Source: Crocinitomicaceae bacterium (GTDB lineage Bacteria; Bacteroidota; Bacteroidia; Flavobacteriales_D; Parvicellaceae). Taken from it: a DNA stretch of 56,633 bases. The stretch covers positions 1 through 56,633 of the forward strand of contig PBNK01000032.1 in assembly GCA_002723085.1 (NCBI GenBank). Direction: 5' to 3'. The notes beneath the pieces were generated by a model that saw only the letters and a list, made by a program, of their open reading frames with translations, made no database searches and was not told the DNA's origin. Below are positions 1-10,046 of this stretch, piece after piece; position 1 is the stretch's first letter; each line of letters starts with the position of its first letter. A program made the translations under genes and the position numbers.

Positions 1-276
1 ATGTCTAATTCCTCTTTGTGAACCAATATCCATTAAACGCTTAATGTTTAATTGAACTTCAGATCTTAATGAACCTTCAACTTTATATGTTTCAGTTATT
101 ATTTTTCTGATTTTCCCTAATTGTTCATCATTCCAATCTTGAACTTTAATGCTTTCATCAATACCAGCCTCAGCTAATATTTTTGCTGCAGTACTTCTTC
201 CAATGCCATAGATATAAGTTAAACCTATAACACCTCTTTTGTTTTTTGGTAAATCAATACCTGCTATTCTTGCCAT
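1..276 (-). CDS. rpsM: 30S ribosomal protein S13 (C-terminus cut by window edge)
   Basis: The protein starts at ATG 274-276 with [20 protein letters not shown] and remains open to base 1, giving 92 residues; the basic C-terminal tail lies outside the window. The helix-hairpin-helix segment [15 protein letters not shown] and the QRGIRH motif are visible. S13 sits in the head of the small subunit and touches S19, the 50S subunit and P-site tRNA. It follows rpmJ by 12 bases, as in the spc/alpha junction of other bacteria. Confidence 0.97.
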   Translation of the reverse strand, partial: MARIAGIDLPKNKRGVIGLTYIYGIGRSTAAKILAEAGIDESIKVQDWNDEQLGKIRKIITETYKVEGSLRSEVQLNIKRLMDIGSQRGIRH

Positions 277-288
277 AGTAAATAAATA

Positions 289-405
289 TTATCCCTGTCT
301 TTGTTTGAACTTAGGGTTCTTTTTATTGATTACATAAAGTCTTCCTTTTCGTCTTACGATTTTGCAATCAGCGGATCTTTTTTTAATTGAAGCTCTTACT
401 TTCAT
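289..405 (-). CDS. rpmJ: 50S ribosomal protein L36, zinc-less form
   Basis: The protein has 38 residues, starting [20 protein letters not shown] and ending NPKFKQRQG. The classical zinc ribbon needs three Cys and one His. Here only one Cys (C14) remains: the first is Ser, the third is Asn, and the His is Phe, so it cannot bind zinc in the usual way. This C-minus paralogue type matches the zinc-less S14 in the same operon. L36 binds 23S rRNA late in 50S assembly. It lies 7 bases after infA. Confidence 0.97.
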   Translation of the reverse strand: MKVRASIKKRSADCKIVRRKGRLYVINKKNPKFKQRQG

Positions 406-412
406 TTTCTTA

Positions 413-631
413 TTATTTGTATCTAAATGTAATTCTACCTTTAGTTAGGTCATATGGCGACATCTCTAATTTCACTTTATCTCCAGGTAGAATTCTTATA
501 TAATGCATCCTCATCTTTCCAGAAATATGAGCAGTAATGATATGACCATTTTCTAGTTCAACTCTGAACATTGCATTTGACAATGCTTCTGTAATGGTTC
601 CATCCTGTTCTATAGATGTTTGTTTTGCCAT
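413..631 (-). CDS. infA: Translation initiation factor IF-1
   Basis: The protein has 72 residues, the standard length of bacterial IF-1, and is a single S1-like OB fold. Diagnostic segments are [20 protein letters not shown] and the C-terminal [14 protein letters not shown]-1 binds the A site of the 30S subunit during initiation and enhances IF-2 and IF-3. The gene lies between map (5-base gap) and rpmJ, its usual position in the Bacteroidota spc operon. Confidence 0.98.
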   Translation of the reverse strand: MAKQTSIEQDGTITEALSNAMFRVELENGHIITAHISGKMRMHYIRILPGDKVKLEMSPYDLTKGRITFRYK

Positions 632-636
632 ATTAG

Positions 637-1416
637 CTAACTTTTATTATTTAATACTTTTTCAATTTCTTCAAATGAAGATAAAACTTCTGCTTTCCCT
701 TGCATAATTGCTACATCGTGTTCAAAATGAGCTGAGGGTTTTTTGTCTTTAGTTACAATAGTCCATCCATCAGATAATTGAACAACATTTTTTGTTCCTA
801 AATTAATCATTGGTTCGATTGCTAAAACTAAACCAGGTTTCATTTTATGACCTCTACCTCTTCGACCATAATTTGGAACTTCTGGTTTTTCATGTAACGA
901 CCTTCCCAATCCATGTCCAACTAATTCTCTCACCACACCATAACCATTAGATTCTGCATGATTTTGAACAGCATAACCAATGTCGCCTATTCTATTGCCA
1001 GAACAAGATTGTTCAATTGCTAGATTTAAGCATTCCTTGGTAACATCAAGAAGTTTTTTAACTTCTTTTGACACCTCTCCAACTTCAAATGTATAGGCAG
1101 AATCTCCATAAAATTCATCTAATAAAACACCACAATCAATAGAAACAATATCTCCATTAACAAGCGGTTTATTATTAGGTATGCCATGAACAACAGCTTC
1201 ATTAACAGACGTACATAGAGAATTTGGAAAACCACCATAACCTAAAAACCCAGGTACTGCACCATGATCTTTTATAAACTCTTCCGCAACCTTATCTAAA
1301 TCGAGTGTACTAACACCAGGTTTAATAGATTTAGCTACTTCAGCTAAAGTTTTACCAACAAGCAAAGAACTTATTCTAATTCGTTCTATTTCTTCTCTAG
1401 TCTTATAAAATATCAT
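637..1416 (-). CDS. map: Methionine aminopeptidase, type I
   Basis: The protein has 259 residues. It removes the initiator methionine from nascent proteins and is cytosolic. The five metal ligands of the pita-bread fold are readable: the Asp of DCGVL, the Asp of GDSAYTF, the His of [10 protein letters not shown], the Glu of IEPM and the Glu of EHDVAI. The His in AVVHGIPN matches the substrate-contacting residue. There is no N-terminal zinc-finger extension. It starts at ATG 1414-1416, 15 bases after the secY stop, inside the ribosomal operon. Confidence 0.97.
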   Translation of the reverse strand: MIFYKTREEIERIRISSLLVGKTLAEVAKSIKPGVSTLDLDKVAEEFIKDHGAVPGFLGYGGFPNSLCTSVNEAVVHGIPNNKPLVNGDIVSIDCGVLLDEFYGDSAYTFEVGEVSKEVKKLLDVTKECLNLAIEQSCSGNRIGDIGYAVQNHAESNGYGVVRELVGHGLGRSLHEKPEVPNYGRRGRGHKMKPGLVLAIEPMINLGTKNVVQLSDGWTIVTKDKKPSAHFEHDVAIMQGKAEVLSSFEEIEKVLNNKS

Positions 1417-1431
1417 ACGACTAGAAATTTA

Positions 1432-2760
1432 TTAAAGGGCTTGACTCATTGTCACAGCTGACGATGATGATCTTCCCTTTATTCTTCCACCTTTAATTAG
1501 ACCATCATAATGTCTATTTAACAAGTGACTTTCAATTTGTTGTAAAGTGTCTAAAACAACACCCACCATAATTAATAATGAGGTTCCACCAAAAAAGTAT
1601 GCAAAACCTTGATCAATTCCACCAATCATAGCAAATGCAGGCATAATAGCAATTATCCCAAGAAATATTGAACCAGGAAAAACTAATCTTGAAATTAAGC
1701 CTTCAATAAAATCAGATGTTTTTTTACCCGGCTTAACACCAGGAATAAAAGAACCATTTCGTTTTAATTCATCAGCCATTTGAACTGGGTTCATCATAAT
1801 GGCAGTATAAAAATATGTAAAAATAACTATCATTAAGAAGAAAACAAGATTATACCAAAAACCTTGAACATCTGAAAATGTAGTTTCTAGAAAGGTATCG
1901 GTAAATACCAAAGCTGGAACAAACATTAAAGCTTGAGCAAATATAATTGGCATAACACCTGCTTGATTAATTTTTAAAGGAATATAACTTCTTTGACCAC
2001 CAGCCATTGCTTGTTTTGATCCTCTTCCAATTACTCTTTTAGCAGTATGTACAGGAATTCTTCTGGTTCCCTGAACTAAAAGAATAGTTAATACAATGAC
2101 TAAAAGGAATAAAACTAATTCAACTAATAATAATACAAAACCTCCGTCAGTAATTTTAGTTCCAACCTCTTGTAAAAATGCCCCTGGCAATCCAGCAATG
2201 ATACCAATTGTTATAATTAATGAAATACCATTCCCAATTCCTCTATCTGTAATTCTTTCACCTAACCAAGTAACAAACATAGTTCCAGCTGTTAAAACTG
2301 CAACTGCCTGAATCCACCACATTGTAGTATTGCTAATAATAGCTTCTTGAGGAACATAAGCAACCATGTAACTAGGTGCTTGAAAAAGACAAATACCGAT
2401 TGTTAAAATTCGAGTATATTGATTTATTTTTTTTCTCCCACTCTCACCCTCTCTTTGTAACCTTTGAAATGTTGGCACTGCCATCCCTAACAACTGCATA
2501 ACAATAGATGCAGAAATATATGGCATTATCCCTAAGGCCATAATAGAAGCTCTAGAAAAAGCACCACCAGCAAACATATTAATTAAACTTAAAATCCCAC
2601 CTTGAGAAGATGTCGAATTTAAAGCTTCAGCATTAATACCAGGTAAAACAATAAAAGAACCAATTCTATAAACCAATATTAATAATAGGGTATATAAAAT
2701 TCTTTTACGCAATTCTTCAACTGCCCAGATTTGTTTTAATGTTGCGATTAGTCCTTTCAT
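1432..2760 (-). CDS. secY: Preprotein translocase subunit SecY
   Basis: The protein has 442 residues and about ten hydrophobic segments, forming the central pore of the inner-membrane Sec translocon with SecE and SecG. Family marks include the N-terminal ELRKRILYTLLLILVYRIGS, the cytoplasmic loop GTRRIPVHTAKR, and PGVKPGKKTSDFIEGLISRL. It starts at ATG 2758-2760, 14 bases after rplO, so membrane-protein export is co-transcribed with ribosome production as in most bacteria. Confidence 0.98.
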   Translation of the reverse strand: MKGLIATLKQIWAVEELRKRILYTLLLILVYRIGSFIVLPGINAEALNSTSSQGGILSLINMFAGGAFSRASIMALGIMPYISASIVMQLLGMAVPTFQRLQREGESGRKKINQYTRILTIGICLFQAPSYMVAYVPQEAIISNTTMWWIQAVAVLTAGTMFVTWLGERITDRGIGNGISLIITIGIIAGLPGAFLQEVGTKITDGGFVLLLVELVLFLLVIVLTILLVQGTRRIPVHTAKRVIGRGSKQAMAGGQRSYIPLKINQAGVMPIIFAQALMFVPALVFTDTFLETTFSDVQGFWYNLVFFLMIVIFTYFYTAIMMNPVQMADELKRNGSFIPGVKPGKKTSDFIEGLISRLVFPGSIFLGIIAIMPAFAMIGGIDQGFAYFFGGTSLLIMVGVVLDTLQQIESHLLNRHYDGLIKGGRIKGRSSSSAVTMSQAL

Positions 2761-2774
2761 TTTTTTTAAGGATA

Positions 2775-3227
2775 TTATTTCTTAACTATTTCTATTTTAC
2801 CTCCAAGGCCTTCTATTGTGCTTTTAGCTTTTTCTGAAAAACCATGAGCAGAAATATCAACCTTTGAAGTTAATTCACCCCTACCTAAAATTTTAACAAG
2901 ATCTTTTTTATTAGCTAAACCATTTTCAATTAAAATGCTAGGATTAATTGATTTAAGTTTTGTTTTTTCAACTAATTCTTGAATGGTATCAAGATTAATA
3001 CCTTTATATTCAACCCTATTAATGTTTTTAAATCCAAACTTAGGAACTCTTCTTTGCAAAGGCATTTGACCACCTTCAAAGCCTAATTTACTTGAGTAAC
3101 CAGATCTTGATTTAGCACCTTTATGACCTCTAGTAGCTGTTCCTCCTTTTCCAGAACCTTGACCTCTACCAACTCTTTTCTTAGCTTTTGTTGAACCTTC
3201 AGCAGGTTTTAAATTGTGTAATTTCAT
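2775..3227 (-). CDS. rplO: 50S ribosomal protein L15
   Basis: The protein has 150 residues. The N-terminal glycine- and basic-rich tail (KKRVGRGQGSGKGGTATRGH) that winds through 23S rRNA is followed by the globular L15 domain ending FSEKAKSTIEGLGGKIEIV. It helps late 50S assembly around the central protuberance. The gene follows rpmD by 22 bases and precedes secY, the canonical spc order. Confidence 0.97.
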   Translation of the reverse strand: MKLHNLKPAEGSTKAKKRVGRGQGSGKGGTATRGHKGAKSRSGYSSKLGFEGGQMPLQRRVPKFGFKNINRVEYKGINLDTIQELVEKTKLKSINPSILIENGLANKKDLVKILGRGELTSKVDISAHGFSEKAKSTIEGLGGKIEIVKK

Positions 3228-3249
3228 AATTACTAATTTTTCTAATTAA

Positions 3250-3426
3250 TTATTTTTCGACTTTTAATAAGTGTCCAACCTTCTTAACCATTCCTAAAAT
3301 TTGAGGAGTAGCCTCGTGCTCAACTGTTCTATTTAGTTTCCCTAACCCTAAAGCTTTAATTGTAAGCTTTTGTCTAAGTGGTCTGTTAATTGCACTTTTT
3401 ATCTGTGTTATTTTAATTTTTGCCAT
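3250..3426 (-). CDS. rpmD: 50S ribosomal protein L30
   Basis: This 58-residue protein is short enough to be overlooked by length filters. It starts at ATG 3424-3426 with MAKIKITQIKSAINRPLRQK, continues LTIKALGLGKLNRTVEHEAT, and stops at 3250-3252. The ALGLGKLNRTV segment is the L30 signature. It lies between rpsE (9-base gap) and rplO, exactly where spc operons carry rpmD. Confidence 0.97.
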   Translation of the reverse strand: MAKIKITQIKSAINRPLRQKLTIKALGLGKLNRTVEHEATPQILGMVKKVGHLLKVEK

Positions 3427-3435
3427 GATTTAATT

Positions 3436-3954
3436 TTAACCATTAAAAACTTTATCAATACTTACTCCTCTTTGTCTAGCAACACTATTTGCATCTCTTA
3501 AATTTGATAATGCTTTCATAGTTGCTTTAACAACATTATGAGGATTAGATGAGCCTTGAGATTTAGCAAGTACATTTTTAATCCCTGCACTTTCTAAAAC
3601 AGCACGCATTGCACCACCTGCAATAACTCCAGTACCATCAGATGCAGGCTTCAAAAATACTTGAGCCCCAGAATACTTTGATTTAATAGTATGAGGCAGA
3701 GTATCATTAACAATAGCAACTCTAATAAGACTCTTCTTTGCATCTTCAATAGCTTTCTGTATTGCCTCTGTAACTTCATTAGCTTTACCTAAACCATGAC
3801 CAACAATACCATTTTCATCTCCAACCACAACTATGGCAGAAAAACTAAAATGTCTACCACCTTTGGTTACTTTGGTTACACGATTGATTGCAACTAACCT
3901 ATCTTTTAATTCAATATCTGTTGCTCTTACGTTTTTACCTGATTCTATCATCAT
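3436..3954 (-). CDS. rpsE: 30S ribosomal protein S5
   Basis: The protein has 172 residues. The in-frame codon 3955-3957 is TTG, so ATG 3952-3954 is preferred; a second ATG follows directly. The double-stranded RNA-binding domain shows [20 protein letters not shown] and [14 protein letters not shown]; the C-terminal S5 domain shows [20 protein letters not shown]5 contributes to translational fidelity and to helicase activity at the mRNA entrance. It lies 8 bases after rplR. Confidence 0.96.
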   Translation of the reverse strand: MMIESGKNVRATDIELKDRLVAINRVTKVTKGGRHFSFSAIVVVGDENGIVGHGLGKANEVTEAIQKAIEDAKKSLIRVAIVNDTLPHTIKSKYSGAQVFLKPASDGTGVIAGGAMRAVLESAGIKNVLAKSQGSSNPHNVVKATMKALSNLRDANSVARQRGVSIDKVFNG

Positions 3955-3962
3955 CAATTATA

Positions 3963-4316
3963 TTAAAATTTTAAACCACTTTCACGTGCTGATTCAGCCA
4001 AAGCTTTAACACGTCCATGATATAAGTATCCGTTTCTATCAAATACTACTTCACTAATTCCTGCTTTATTTGCAGCATCAGCAATTTGTTTTCCAATTAG
4101 TTTTGCCTGATCAATTTTTGAAACTTTTTGTGCTTCTTCTGCTTTAAGAGAAGTAGCAGATGCAATAGTAACACCATTAATGTCATCAATTAATTGAGCA
4201 TAAATTTGTTTATTACTTCTAAAAACTGATAATCTTGGTCTAGAAGTTGTTCCACTTACATTTTTACGAATTATTCTCTTTATTCGTAATCTTCTATCTG
4301 ATTTTGCTGAACTCAT
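3963..4316 (-). CDS. rplR: 50S ribosomal protein L18
   Basis: The protein has 117 residues. The basic N-terminus ([20 protein letters not shown]) precedes the L18 core [18 protein letters not shown] and the C-terminal [20 protein letters not shown]. It binds 5S rRNA together with L5 and anchors it in the central protuberance. It starts at ATG 4314-4316, 17 bases after rplF. Confidence 0.97.
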   Translation of the reverse strand: MSSAKSDRRLRIKRIIRKNVSGTTSRPRLSVFRSNKQIYAQLIDDINGVTIASATSLKAEEAQKVSKIDQAKLIGKQIADAANKAGISEVVFDRNGYLYHGRVKALAESARESGLKF

Positions 4317-4333
4317 TTCTTATTGTATTATAA

Positions 4334-4888
4334 TTATTTAGCAGCTGTTTTACCCGCTTTTCTTCTAATAACCTCACCTTTAAATAAAATACCTTTTCCT
4401 TTATATGGTTCAGGTTTTCTAAAAGACCTAATTTTAGCTGCAACTTGTCCAATTAATTGTTTATCATGTGATTCCAATTTAATTGTTGGATTTTTTCCTT
4501 TTTCTGTAACGGCTGTAACTTTAACTTCTGCTGGTAATTCAAAAATAATTGGATGAGAAAAACCTAAAGAAAGTTCTAATCTTTGACCTTGAGATTTAGC
4601 TCTATATCCAACACCGACTAATTCTTGTTCCTTTACAAATCCTTTAGAAACACCTTCAACCATATTGTTTATCAGAGCTCTATAAAGCCCGTGCATAGAT
4701 CTATTTTCTTTCATGTCATTAGGTCTTGAAAGCGTAACAACACCCTCTTTGATATCAACCTTAATATCTTGATGAACTTTTTCTGAAAGTTCCCCTAATT
4801 TACCTTTAACACTCACTATATTATCAGATGAAACGTTAATTTCAACGCCTTCTGGCAAAGTGATTGGTGCATTTCCTATTCTTGACAT
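4334..4888 (-). CDS. rplF: 50S ribosomal protein L6
   Basis: The protein has 184 residues, with two copies of the L6 fold. The N-terminus MSRIGNAPITLPEGVEI and the C-terminal signature RKPEPYKGKGILFKGEVIRR are diagnostic. It sits near the factor-binding site on the large subunit. It begins 11 bases after the rpsH stop. Confidence 0.97.
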   Translation of the reverse strand: MSRIGNAPITLPEGVEINVSSDNIVSVKGKLGELSEKVHQDIKVDIKEGVVTLSRPNDMKENRSMHGLYRALINNMVEGVSKGFVKEQELVGVGYRAKSQGQRLELSLGFSHPIIFELPAEVKVTAVTEKGKNPTIKLESHDKQLIGQVAAKIRSFRKPEPYKGKGILFKGEVIRRKAGKTAAK

Positions 4889-4899
4889 CTTAATAATTT

Positions 4900-5298
4900 T
4901 TAATCAACGTAACAGAGAACTTCTCCGCCAACATTTTGTTTTTTTGCTTCTTTATTAGTAATTACACCTCTAGAAGTTGATAAAATTGCAATTCCTAAAC
5001 CATTTAATACTCTCGGCATTGTTTCAACACCAGAATACTGTCGAAGACCAGGCTTACTAATTCTTGTTAAATTGTTAATCGCTGGTTGCTTTGTTTTAGA
5101 ATTATACTTAAGAGCAATTTTTATTATTCCTTGCTTATTATCTTCAATCAATTTATAATTAAGAATATAACCTTGGTCCATAAGGATTTTAGTTATTTCT
5201 GTTTTAATATTTGACGCAGGAATTTCAACTACTTTGTGCTTAGCACCTAAAGCGTTTCTCATTCTTGTTAAATAATCTGATATTGAATCGGTTACCAT
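4900..5298 (-). CDS. rpsH: 30S ribosomal protein S8
   Basis: The protein has 132 residues. The N-terminus MVTDSISDYLTRMRNALGAK and the C-terminal RNA-binding signature STSRGVITNKEAKKQNVGGE identify S8, a primary 16S rRNA central-domain binder. In E. coli S8 also represses spc translation; I see no leader structure here that would show this. It starts at ATG 5296-5298, 19 bases after rpsN. Confidence 0.97.
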   Translation of the reverse strand: MVTDSISDYLTRMRNALGAKHKVVEIPASNIKTEITKILMDQGYILNYKLIEDNKQGIIKIALKYNSKTKQPAINNLTRISKPGLRQYSGVETMPRVLNGLGIAILSTSRGVITNKEAKKQNVGGEVLCYVD

Positions 5299-5317
5299 TG
5301 TATTATCCTTTTTTTTA

Positions 5318-5605
5318 TTACCAACTTGCTTTTGTTATTCCAGGTATTTTACCTGAAACTGCCATTTCTCTAAAAGTCACCCTAGAAATACCAAATTGTC
5401 TCATGTATCCTCTAGGTCTACCAGTTAATTGACAACGGTTATGTTTACGAACACCCATTGAGTTCTTTGGAAGTTTCTGAAGTTTAAACATCGCTTCCCA
5501 ATCGCCTTCACTTTGGGCTTTACGTAAAAGAGCTCTTCTTTCATCATACTGAGCTGCAAGTTTTGCTCTCTTGCGCTCTTTAGCTTTCATTGATTCTTTA
5601 GCCAT
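5318..5605 (-). CDS. rpsN: 30S ribosomal protein S14, zinc-less form
   Basis: The protein has 95 residues. The C-terminal signature [20 protein letters not shown] is intact, but the paired CxxC zinc motifs of the short zinc-binding S14 type are absent, so this is the C-minus version. S14 assembles into the 30S head. It starts at ATG 5603-5605 ([13 protein letters not shown]), 11 bases after rplE. Confidence 0.97.
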   Translation of the reverse strand: MAKESMKAKERKRAKLAAQYDERRALLRKAQSEGDWEAMFKLQKLPKNSMGVRKHNRCQLTGRPRGYMRQFGISRVTFREMAVSGKIPGITKASW

Positions 5606-5616
5606 AATCTACTGTA

Positions 5617-6165
5617 TTATTTTTTTTTGAATGGAAAACCAAATTCCTCTAACAAAGCTTTACCTTCCTCAGTTGAATTTGCAGATGTTACAATTGTAAT
5701 ATCCATCCCTAAAATCTTTTTTACTTTATCAATATCAAGTTCTGGGAAAATAATATTTTCCTTAACTCCAATTGTGAAGTTCCCTCTACCATCTCCATTA
5801 GCCTTAACACCTCTAAAATCTCTAGTTCTAGGAAGAGCAACTGCAATAAGTCTATCTAAAAACTCATACATTTTTTCTCTTCTAAGAGTTACTTTAGTTC
5901 CAATTGGCATTCCTTTTCTTAATTTAAAATTAGAAACATCTTTTTTAGATTTAATAATTAATGCCTTTTGACCTGCAATTGCAGAAAGATCTTGAATTGC
6001 ATTTTCAATTAACTTTTTATCTGTAACCGCTTCTCCTACACCTTGGCTGATAACAATTTTTTCAACCTGAGGAACTTGCATTACCGATTTGTAATTGAAT
6101 TTCTCTTTTAAAGCAGGAACAATCTCGTTCTTGTACTTATCTTGTAATCTAGGTGAATAACTCAT
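5617..6165 (-). CDS. rplE: 50S ribosomal protein L5
   Basis: The protein has 182 residues. The segments [28 protein letters not shown] and [20 protein letters not shown] are L5 hallmarks. L5 holds 5S rRNA in the central protuberance and contacts P-site tRNA. It starts at ATG 6163-6165 and is separated from rplX by only 2 bases, which suggests translational coupling. Confidence 0.97.
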   Translation of the reverse strand: MSYSPRLQDKYKNEIVPALKEKFNYKSVMQVPQVEKIVISQGVGEAVTDKKLIENAIQDLSAIAGQKALIIKSKKDVSNFKLRKGMPIGTKVTLRREKMYEFLDRLIAVALPRTRDFRGVKANGDGRGNFTIGVKENIIFPELDIDKVKKILGMDITIVTSANSTEEGKALLEEFGFPFKKK

Positions 6166-6167
6166 AA

Positions 6168-6491
6168 TTATATTTCCTCTCCTGTTTTTTTTGCAAATCT
6201 AACCAACTTGTTATTTTCTCCAATTTTTCTACCAACTTTAGTGGTTTCTCCATTGTGAACTAACATAACATTAGAAACGTGAATACTTCTATCCTTATCC
6301 ACTATTCCACCATCAGGATTAGATTTATCTGATTGAGGTTTAACATGTTTTTTGTTAACTACAGAAAGACCTTCTACAAAAACTCTTTCTTTTTTATAAT
6401 CAACATCCAGAATAACACCTTCTTGTCCTAAAGCTGCTCCAGCAATAACCTTTACAGTGTCTCCTTTTTTTATTTTTAATTTCTTTTGCAT
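6168..6491 (-). CDS. rplX: 50S ribosomal protein L24
   Basis: The protein has 107 residues with an N-terminal KOW motif ([20 protein letters not shown]) followed by [21 protein letters not shown]24 nucleates 50S assembly near the peptide exit. It lies 12 bases after rplN. Confidence 0.97.
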   Translation of the reverse strand: MQKKLKIKKGDTVKVIAGAALGQEGVILDVDYKKERVFVEGLSVVNKKHVKPQSDKSNPDGGIVDKDRSIHVSNVMLVHNGETTKVGRKIGENNKLVRFAKKTGEEI

Positions 6492-6503
6492 AACTATAAT
6501 TCT

Positions 6504-6872
6504 TTAAAGAACCTCAGGGGCTAATGATACAATCTTCATAAACTGCTTTTCCCTTAATTCTCTAGCAACTGGGCCAAAAATTCTTGTTCCTCTCATTTCA
6601 CCAGTTTGATTTAAAAGAACAACAGCGTTATTATCAAATCTGATATATGAACCATCAGTTCTTCTCACTTCTTTTTTAGTTCTAACTACTACAGCTCTAG
6701 AAACTTGACCTTTTTTCACGTTTCCAGATGGAACAGCATCTTTAACACTCACTACAACTTCATCTCCTATAGAAGCGTATCTTCTTTTTGTTCCACCTAG
6801 CACTCTTATAACAAGAACCTCTTTGGCTCCGCTATTATCAGCTACTAGTAGTCTACTTTCCTGTTGTACCAT
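6504..6872 (-). CDS. rplN: 50S ribosomal protein L14
   Basis: The protein has 122 residues, matching the usual length. The N-terminus [20 protein letters not shown] and the C-terminal [20 protein letters not shown] are near-canonical. L14 forms inter-subunit bridges with h14 of 16S rRNA and contacts L19. It begins 8 bases after rpsQ. Confidence 0.98.
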   Translation of the reverse strand: MVQQESRLLVADNSGAKEVLVIRVLGGTKRRYASIGDEVVVSVKDAVPSGNVKKGQVSRAVVVRTKKEVRRTDGSYIRFDNNAVVLLNQTGEMRGTRIFGPVARELREKQFMKIVSLAPEVL

Positions 6873-6880
6873 TGTTTATA

Positions 6881-7132
6881 TTATTTAGCTCTTTCGAGTA
6901 TTTCAACTAATCTCCAATTTTTTCTTTTGCTCAATGGACGCGTCTCCATAATTTTAACAGTGTCTCCTTGATTGCATTCGTTTTTTTCATCGTGGGCAAC
7001 AAAAGAAGAACTCTTTTTAACGAATTTTCCATACTTAGCATGTTTTACTCTTCTTTCAACCATAACAACAATAGATTTATCCATTTTTGAACTGGTAACA
7101 GTGCCGACTCTTTCTTTTCTTAAGTTTCTCAT
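6881..7132 (-). CDS. rpsQ: 30S ribosomal protein S17
   Basis: The protein has 83 residues with an OB fold. The signatures [20 protein letters not shown] and [20 protein letters not shown] are clear. It is a primary 16S rRNA 5'-domain binder. It starts at ATG 7130-7132, 15 bases after rpmC. Confidence 0.97.
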   Translation of the reverse strand: MRNLRKERVGTVTSSKMDKSIVVMVERRVKHAKYGKFVKKSSSFVAHDEKNECNQGDTVKIMETRPLSKRKNWRLVEILERAK

Positions 7133-7147
7133 TTTGATTCTAACTTA

Positions 7148-7354
7148 TTAGGCTTGTAATTCTCTTTTTTTTAACTCAGTTTGAATTCTTGCAACATTTC
7201 TTCTAACTGTTCTTATCTCTAATGGATTTTCAATTTCAGCAGTTCGATGATTCATTTTCATCTTATCAAGTGCTCCTTGAGTATTACTAAGAAGTTCTTT
7301 TAATTCTTCAATAGTTAATCCGTTTAGTTTTATATTAAATTCTTTCTTTTTCAC
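7148..7354 (-). CDS. rpmC: 50S ribosomal protein L29 (GTG start)
   Basis: The protein has 68 residues in two helices. The core LTIEELKELLSNTQGALDKM is followed by NPLEIRTVRRNVARIQTEL, the L29 signature. The start codon is GTG (7352-7354); no in-frame ATG occurs upstream or in the first thirty codons. L29 lies at the polypeptide exit and helps dock trigger factor and SRP. It lies 14 bases after rplP. Confidence 0.95.
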   Translation of the reverse strand: MKKKEFNIKLNGLTIEELKELLSNTQGALDKMKMNHRTAEIENPLEIRTVRRNVARIQTELKKRELQA

Positions 7355-7368
7355 TTTAAAAATCTTTT

Positions 7369-7788
7369 CTATTGTTCATAATCATTTCTAAGAACAAATT
7401 TTGTTTTTAGAGGTAATTTCTGGGATGCTAATCTCATAGCTTCTTTAGCAACATCATAAGGAACACCATCAGCTTCAAATAATACTCTACCAGGTCTTAT
7501 TACAGCAACCCAATGATCTAAAGCTCCTTTTCCTTTACCCATTCTTACTTCTGCTGGTTTTGAAGTCATTGGTTTGTCTGGAAAAATTCTAATCCATACT
7601 TTCCCTTCCCTTTTCATATAACGAGTAACAGCAATACGCGCAGCTTCAATCTGTCTAGAAGTTATGAAACCTTCATCAAGAGATTTTATTCCAAAAGAAC
7701 CAAAAGCAATTTGATGTCCTCTTTGGGCATTACCTTTTATCTTACCTTTTTGCTGTTTTCTATGTTTCGTCTTTTTTGGCTGTAACAT
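7369..7788 (-). CDS. rplP: 50S ribosomal protein L16
   Basis: The protein has 139 residues. The N-terminus [20 protein letters not shown], the segment [20 protein letters not shown] and [20 protein letters not shown] are diagnostic. L16 helps position A-site tRNA and is needed for peptidyl-transferase maturation. It starts at ATG 7786-7788. Confidence 0.98.
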   Translation of the reverse strand: MLQPKKTKHRKQQKGKIKGNAQRGHQIAFGSFGIKSLDEGFITSRQIEAARIAVTRYMKREGKVWIRIFPDKPMTSKPAEVRMGKGKGALDHWVAVIRPGRVLFEADGVPYDVAKEAMRLASQKLPLKTKFVLRNDYEQ

Positions 7789-7809
7789 GATTATCTAATA
7801 TTATAGTAA

Positions 7810-8502
7810 TTATCTTTTTCTTTTATCAGTATTTGATTTTCTCTTACCCATTCCTATGTTTGGAGATAAATCTCTTTTACCAAAAACCTCTCCCTTACAA
7901 ATCCAAACTTTAATTCCAATAAGACCATAAGTTGTTTGAGCTTCAGAAACAGTATAATCGATATCAGCTCTAAAGGTATGTAATGGAATTCTGCCATCTT
8001 TATACATTTCACTTCTTGCCATTTCAGCACCATTTAATCTTCCAGAAATTTTCACTTTGATTCCTTCAGCACCCATTCTCATAGTTGATGCAATAGCCAT
8101 TTTAATAGCTCTTCTAAAAGAAATTCTAGCTTCAATTTGTCTAGCAATACTATCCCCAACTAATTTAGCATCTAGCTCAGGTCTTTTAATTTCGAAAATA
8201 TTTATTTGAACCTCTTTAGAAGTTAGTTTCTTAAGTTCTTCTTTAAGTTTATCAACCTCTGAACCAGCTTTTCCAATTATTACTCCTGGTCTAGCAGTAT
8301 TAATAGTAATGGTAATCAACTTAAGTGTTCTTTCAATTACAATTTTAGATACACTAGCTTTTCTTAAACGAGCATTCAAATACTTTCTGATTTTGTCGTC
8401 TTCAACTAATTTCAATGAATAGTCTTTACCACCATACCAGTTAGAATCCCAACCTTTAATGAATCCCAGTCTATTTCCTATCGGGTTTGTCTTTTGTCCC
8501 AT
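7810..8502 (-). CDS. rpsC: 30S ribosomal protein S3
   Basis: The protein has 230 residues. A KH domain with a GxxG loop ([20 protein letters not shown]) is followed by the S3 C-terminal domain containing [20 protein letters not shown] and [12 protein letters not shown]3 lies at the mRNA entry tunnel. It starts at ATG 8500-8502 ([20 protein letters not shown]), 12 bases after rplV. Confidence 0.98.
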   Translation of the reverse strand: MGQKTNPIGNRLGFIKGWDSNWYGGKDYSLKLVEDDKIRKYLNARLRKASVSKIVIERTLKLITITINTARPGVIIGKAGSEVDKLKEELKKLTSKEVQINIFEIKRPELDAKLVGDSIARQIEARISFRRAIKMAIASTMRMGAEGIKVKISGRLNGAEMARSEMYKDGRIPLHTFRADIDYTVSEAQTTYGLIGIKVWICKGEVFGKRDLSPNIGMGKRKSNTDKRKR

Positions 8503-8514
8503 ACTTTTTACTTA

Positions 8515-8907
8515 TTAGGCTTTATCAATTATTAGTGTTACGTGATTAGAACGTTTTCTAATTCTATGTGCTCTACCTTGTGGAGCAGGTTGAATTCTTT
8601 TTAACATTCTTGCGCTATCGACATTTATACTCTTAACGAATAATTTTGCCTCAGAAGGATCTTCGCCTTCATTTTTTTGTTCCCAATTATTTATGGCAGA
8701 TAACAACAATTTTTCAATGTTTCTAGATGCATGCTTAGGATTAAATTTTAAAATATTTAATGCCTTATATACATCTTCTCCTCTTACCAAATCAGCAACC
8801 AATCTCATCTTCCTTGGAGAAGTTGGGCAATTGTTAAGTTTAGCAACTACCTGAGTCTTTTTTGCTTCTTTAATTTTTTCTGAACTATTTCTTTTTCTTG
8901 CTCCCAT
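8515..8907 (-). CDS. rplV: 50S ribosomal protein L22
   Basis: The protein has 130 residues. A charged extension of about 20 residues ([19 protein letters not shown]) precedes the L22 core [19 protein letters not shown]. The beta-hairpin that lines the exit tunnel, where macrolide-resistance mutations occur in other species, is [20 protein letters not shown]. It lies 21 bases after rpsS. Confidence 0.97.
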   Translation of the reverse strand: MGARKRNSSEKIKEAKKTQVVAKLNNCPTSPRKMRLVADLVRGEDVYKALNILKFNPKHASRNIEKLLLSAINNWEQKNEGEDPSEAKLFVKSINVDSARMLKRIQPAPQGRAHRIRKRSNHVTLIIDKA

Positions 8908-8928
8908 AGCTTATAGTTTTTTTAAGCT

Positions 8929-9195
8929 TTATTTCTTTTTACCTCCGTGGCCTCTAAAGTTTCTCGTTGGAGAAAATTCTCCCAATTTATGACCTACCAT
9001 ATTTTCTGTTATAAACACTGGAATAAATTTCATTCCGTTGTAAACAGCTATTGTTAGGTTTACAAAATCAGGAGTAATTGTAGAAGCTCTAGACCAAGTC
9101 TTAATGACAGTCTTTTTACTTGACTGCTGTGCTTCTTCAACTCTTTTCATTAGCTTGTAATGAATAAACGGTGGTTTTTTTAACGATCTTGACAT
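8929..9195 (-). CDS. rpsS: 30S ribosomal protein S19
   Basis: The protein has 88 residues. The N-terminus [20 protein letters not shown] and the C-terminal [20 protein letters not shown] are textbook S19. It sits in the 30S head next to S13. It starts at ATG 9193-9195, 10 bases after rplB. Confidence 0.98.
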   Translation of the reverse strand: MSRSLKKPPFIHYKLMKRVEEAQQSSKKTVIKTWSRASTITPDFVNLTIAVYNGMKFIPVFITENMVGHKLGEFSPTRNFRGHGGKKK

Positions 9196-9205
9196 TTTAA
9201 TTCAA

Positions 9206-10030
9206 TTATTTCTTTCTTCTATCAATAATAAACTTGTTAGAAGCTTTTGTTTTACTTCTAGTTTTAAACCCTTTTGCTGGTAATCCCTTTCTAGATCTTG
9301 GATGCCCACCTGAAGATTTTCCTTCACCTCCACCCATTGGATGATCTACAGGATTCATTACAACACCTCTAACTCTAGGTCTTCTACCTAACCATCTTTT
9401 TCTTCCTGCTTTACCAGAAACAACTAAACTGTTTTCGGAATTTGAAACTGAACCTATAGTAGCAAGACAAGTAATTAAAATCATTCTAATTTCACCAGAT
9501 GGCATTTTGATTATAGCATACTTTCCATCCCTAGCGTTTAATTGAGCAAAAGATCCAGCACTTCTTGAAATAGCACCTCCTTTACCAGGTGTTATTTCAA
9601 TGTTATGAATAATAGTACCTAGTGGGATATTTTTCAAATACATAGCATTTCCGACTTCAGGTGTTGCCTGATCACCTGAAATTACCGTTTGACCAACAGT
9701 CAAGCCTTCAGGTGCAAGAATATATTTTTTTTCACCATCAGCATAAACCAATAATGCAATTCTAGCAGATCTATTAGGGTCATACTCAATAGTAGATACT
9801 TTAGCTGGAATATTATGTTTGTTCCTTTTAAAGTCTATTACTCTATATTTTCTTTTATGACCGCCTCCAATATATCTCATAGTCATTTTACCAGAATTAT
9901 TTCTACCACCACTTTTTGAACCACCTTTTGTAAGCGATTTTTCTGGTTTAGAAACAGTTACCTCAGTAAAGTCATTAATGACTTTATGTCTTTGGCCTGG
10001 TGTTGTCGGTTTAAATTTTCTTAAGCCCAT
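9206..10030 (-). CDS. rplB: 50S ribosomal protein L2
   Basis: The protein has 274 residues. The motif [20 protein letters not shown] contains the conserved His close to the peptidyl-transferase centre. The N-terminal OB and SH3-like domains ([20 protein letters not shown]) and the basic tail are present. L2 is required for subunit association. It lies 16 bases after rplW. Confidence 0.98.
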   Translation of the reverse strand: MGLRKFKPTTPGQRHKVINDFTEVTVSKPEKSLTKGGSKSGGRNNSGKMTMRYIGGGHKRKYRVIDFKRNKHNIPAKVSTIEYDPNRSARIALLVYADGEKKYILAPEGLTVGQTVISGDQATPEVGNAMYLKNIPLGTIIHNIEITPGKGGAISRSAGSFAQLNARDGKYAIIKMPSGEIRMILITCLATIGSVSNSENSLVVSGKAGRKRWLGRRPRVRGVVMNPVDHPMGGGEGKSSGGHPRSRKGLPAKGFKTRSKTKASNKFIIDRRKK

Positions 10031-10046
10031 TTTTATTGAGTTCTAA

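Noticed and set aside
2096-2311. 71-codon plus-strand frame opposite secY.
   Set aside because: It is antisense to conserved SecY membrane segments and rich in Asn/Thr/Pro as expected of a shadow frame.
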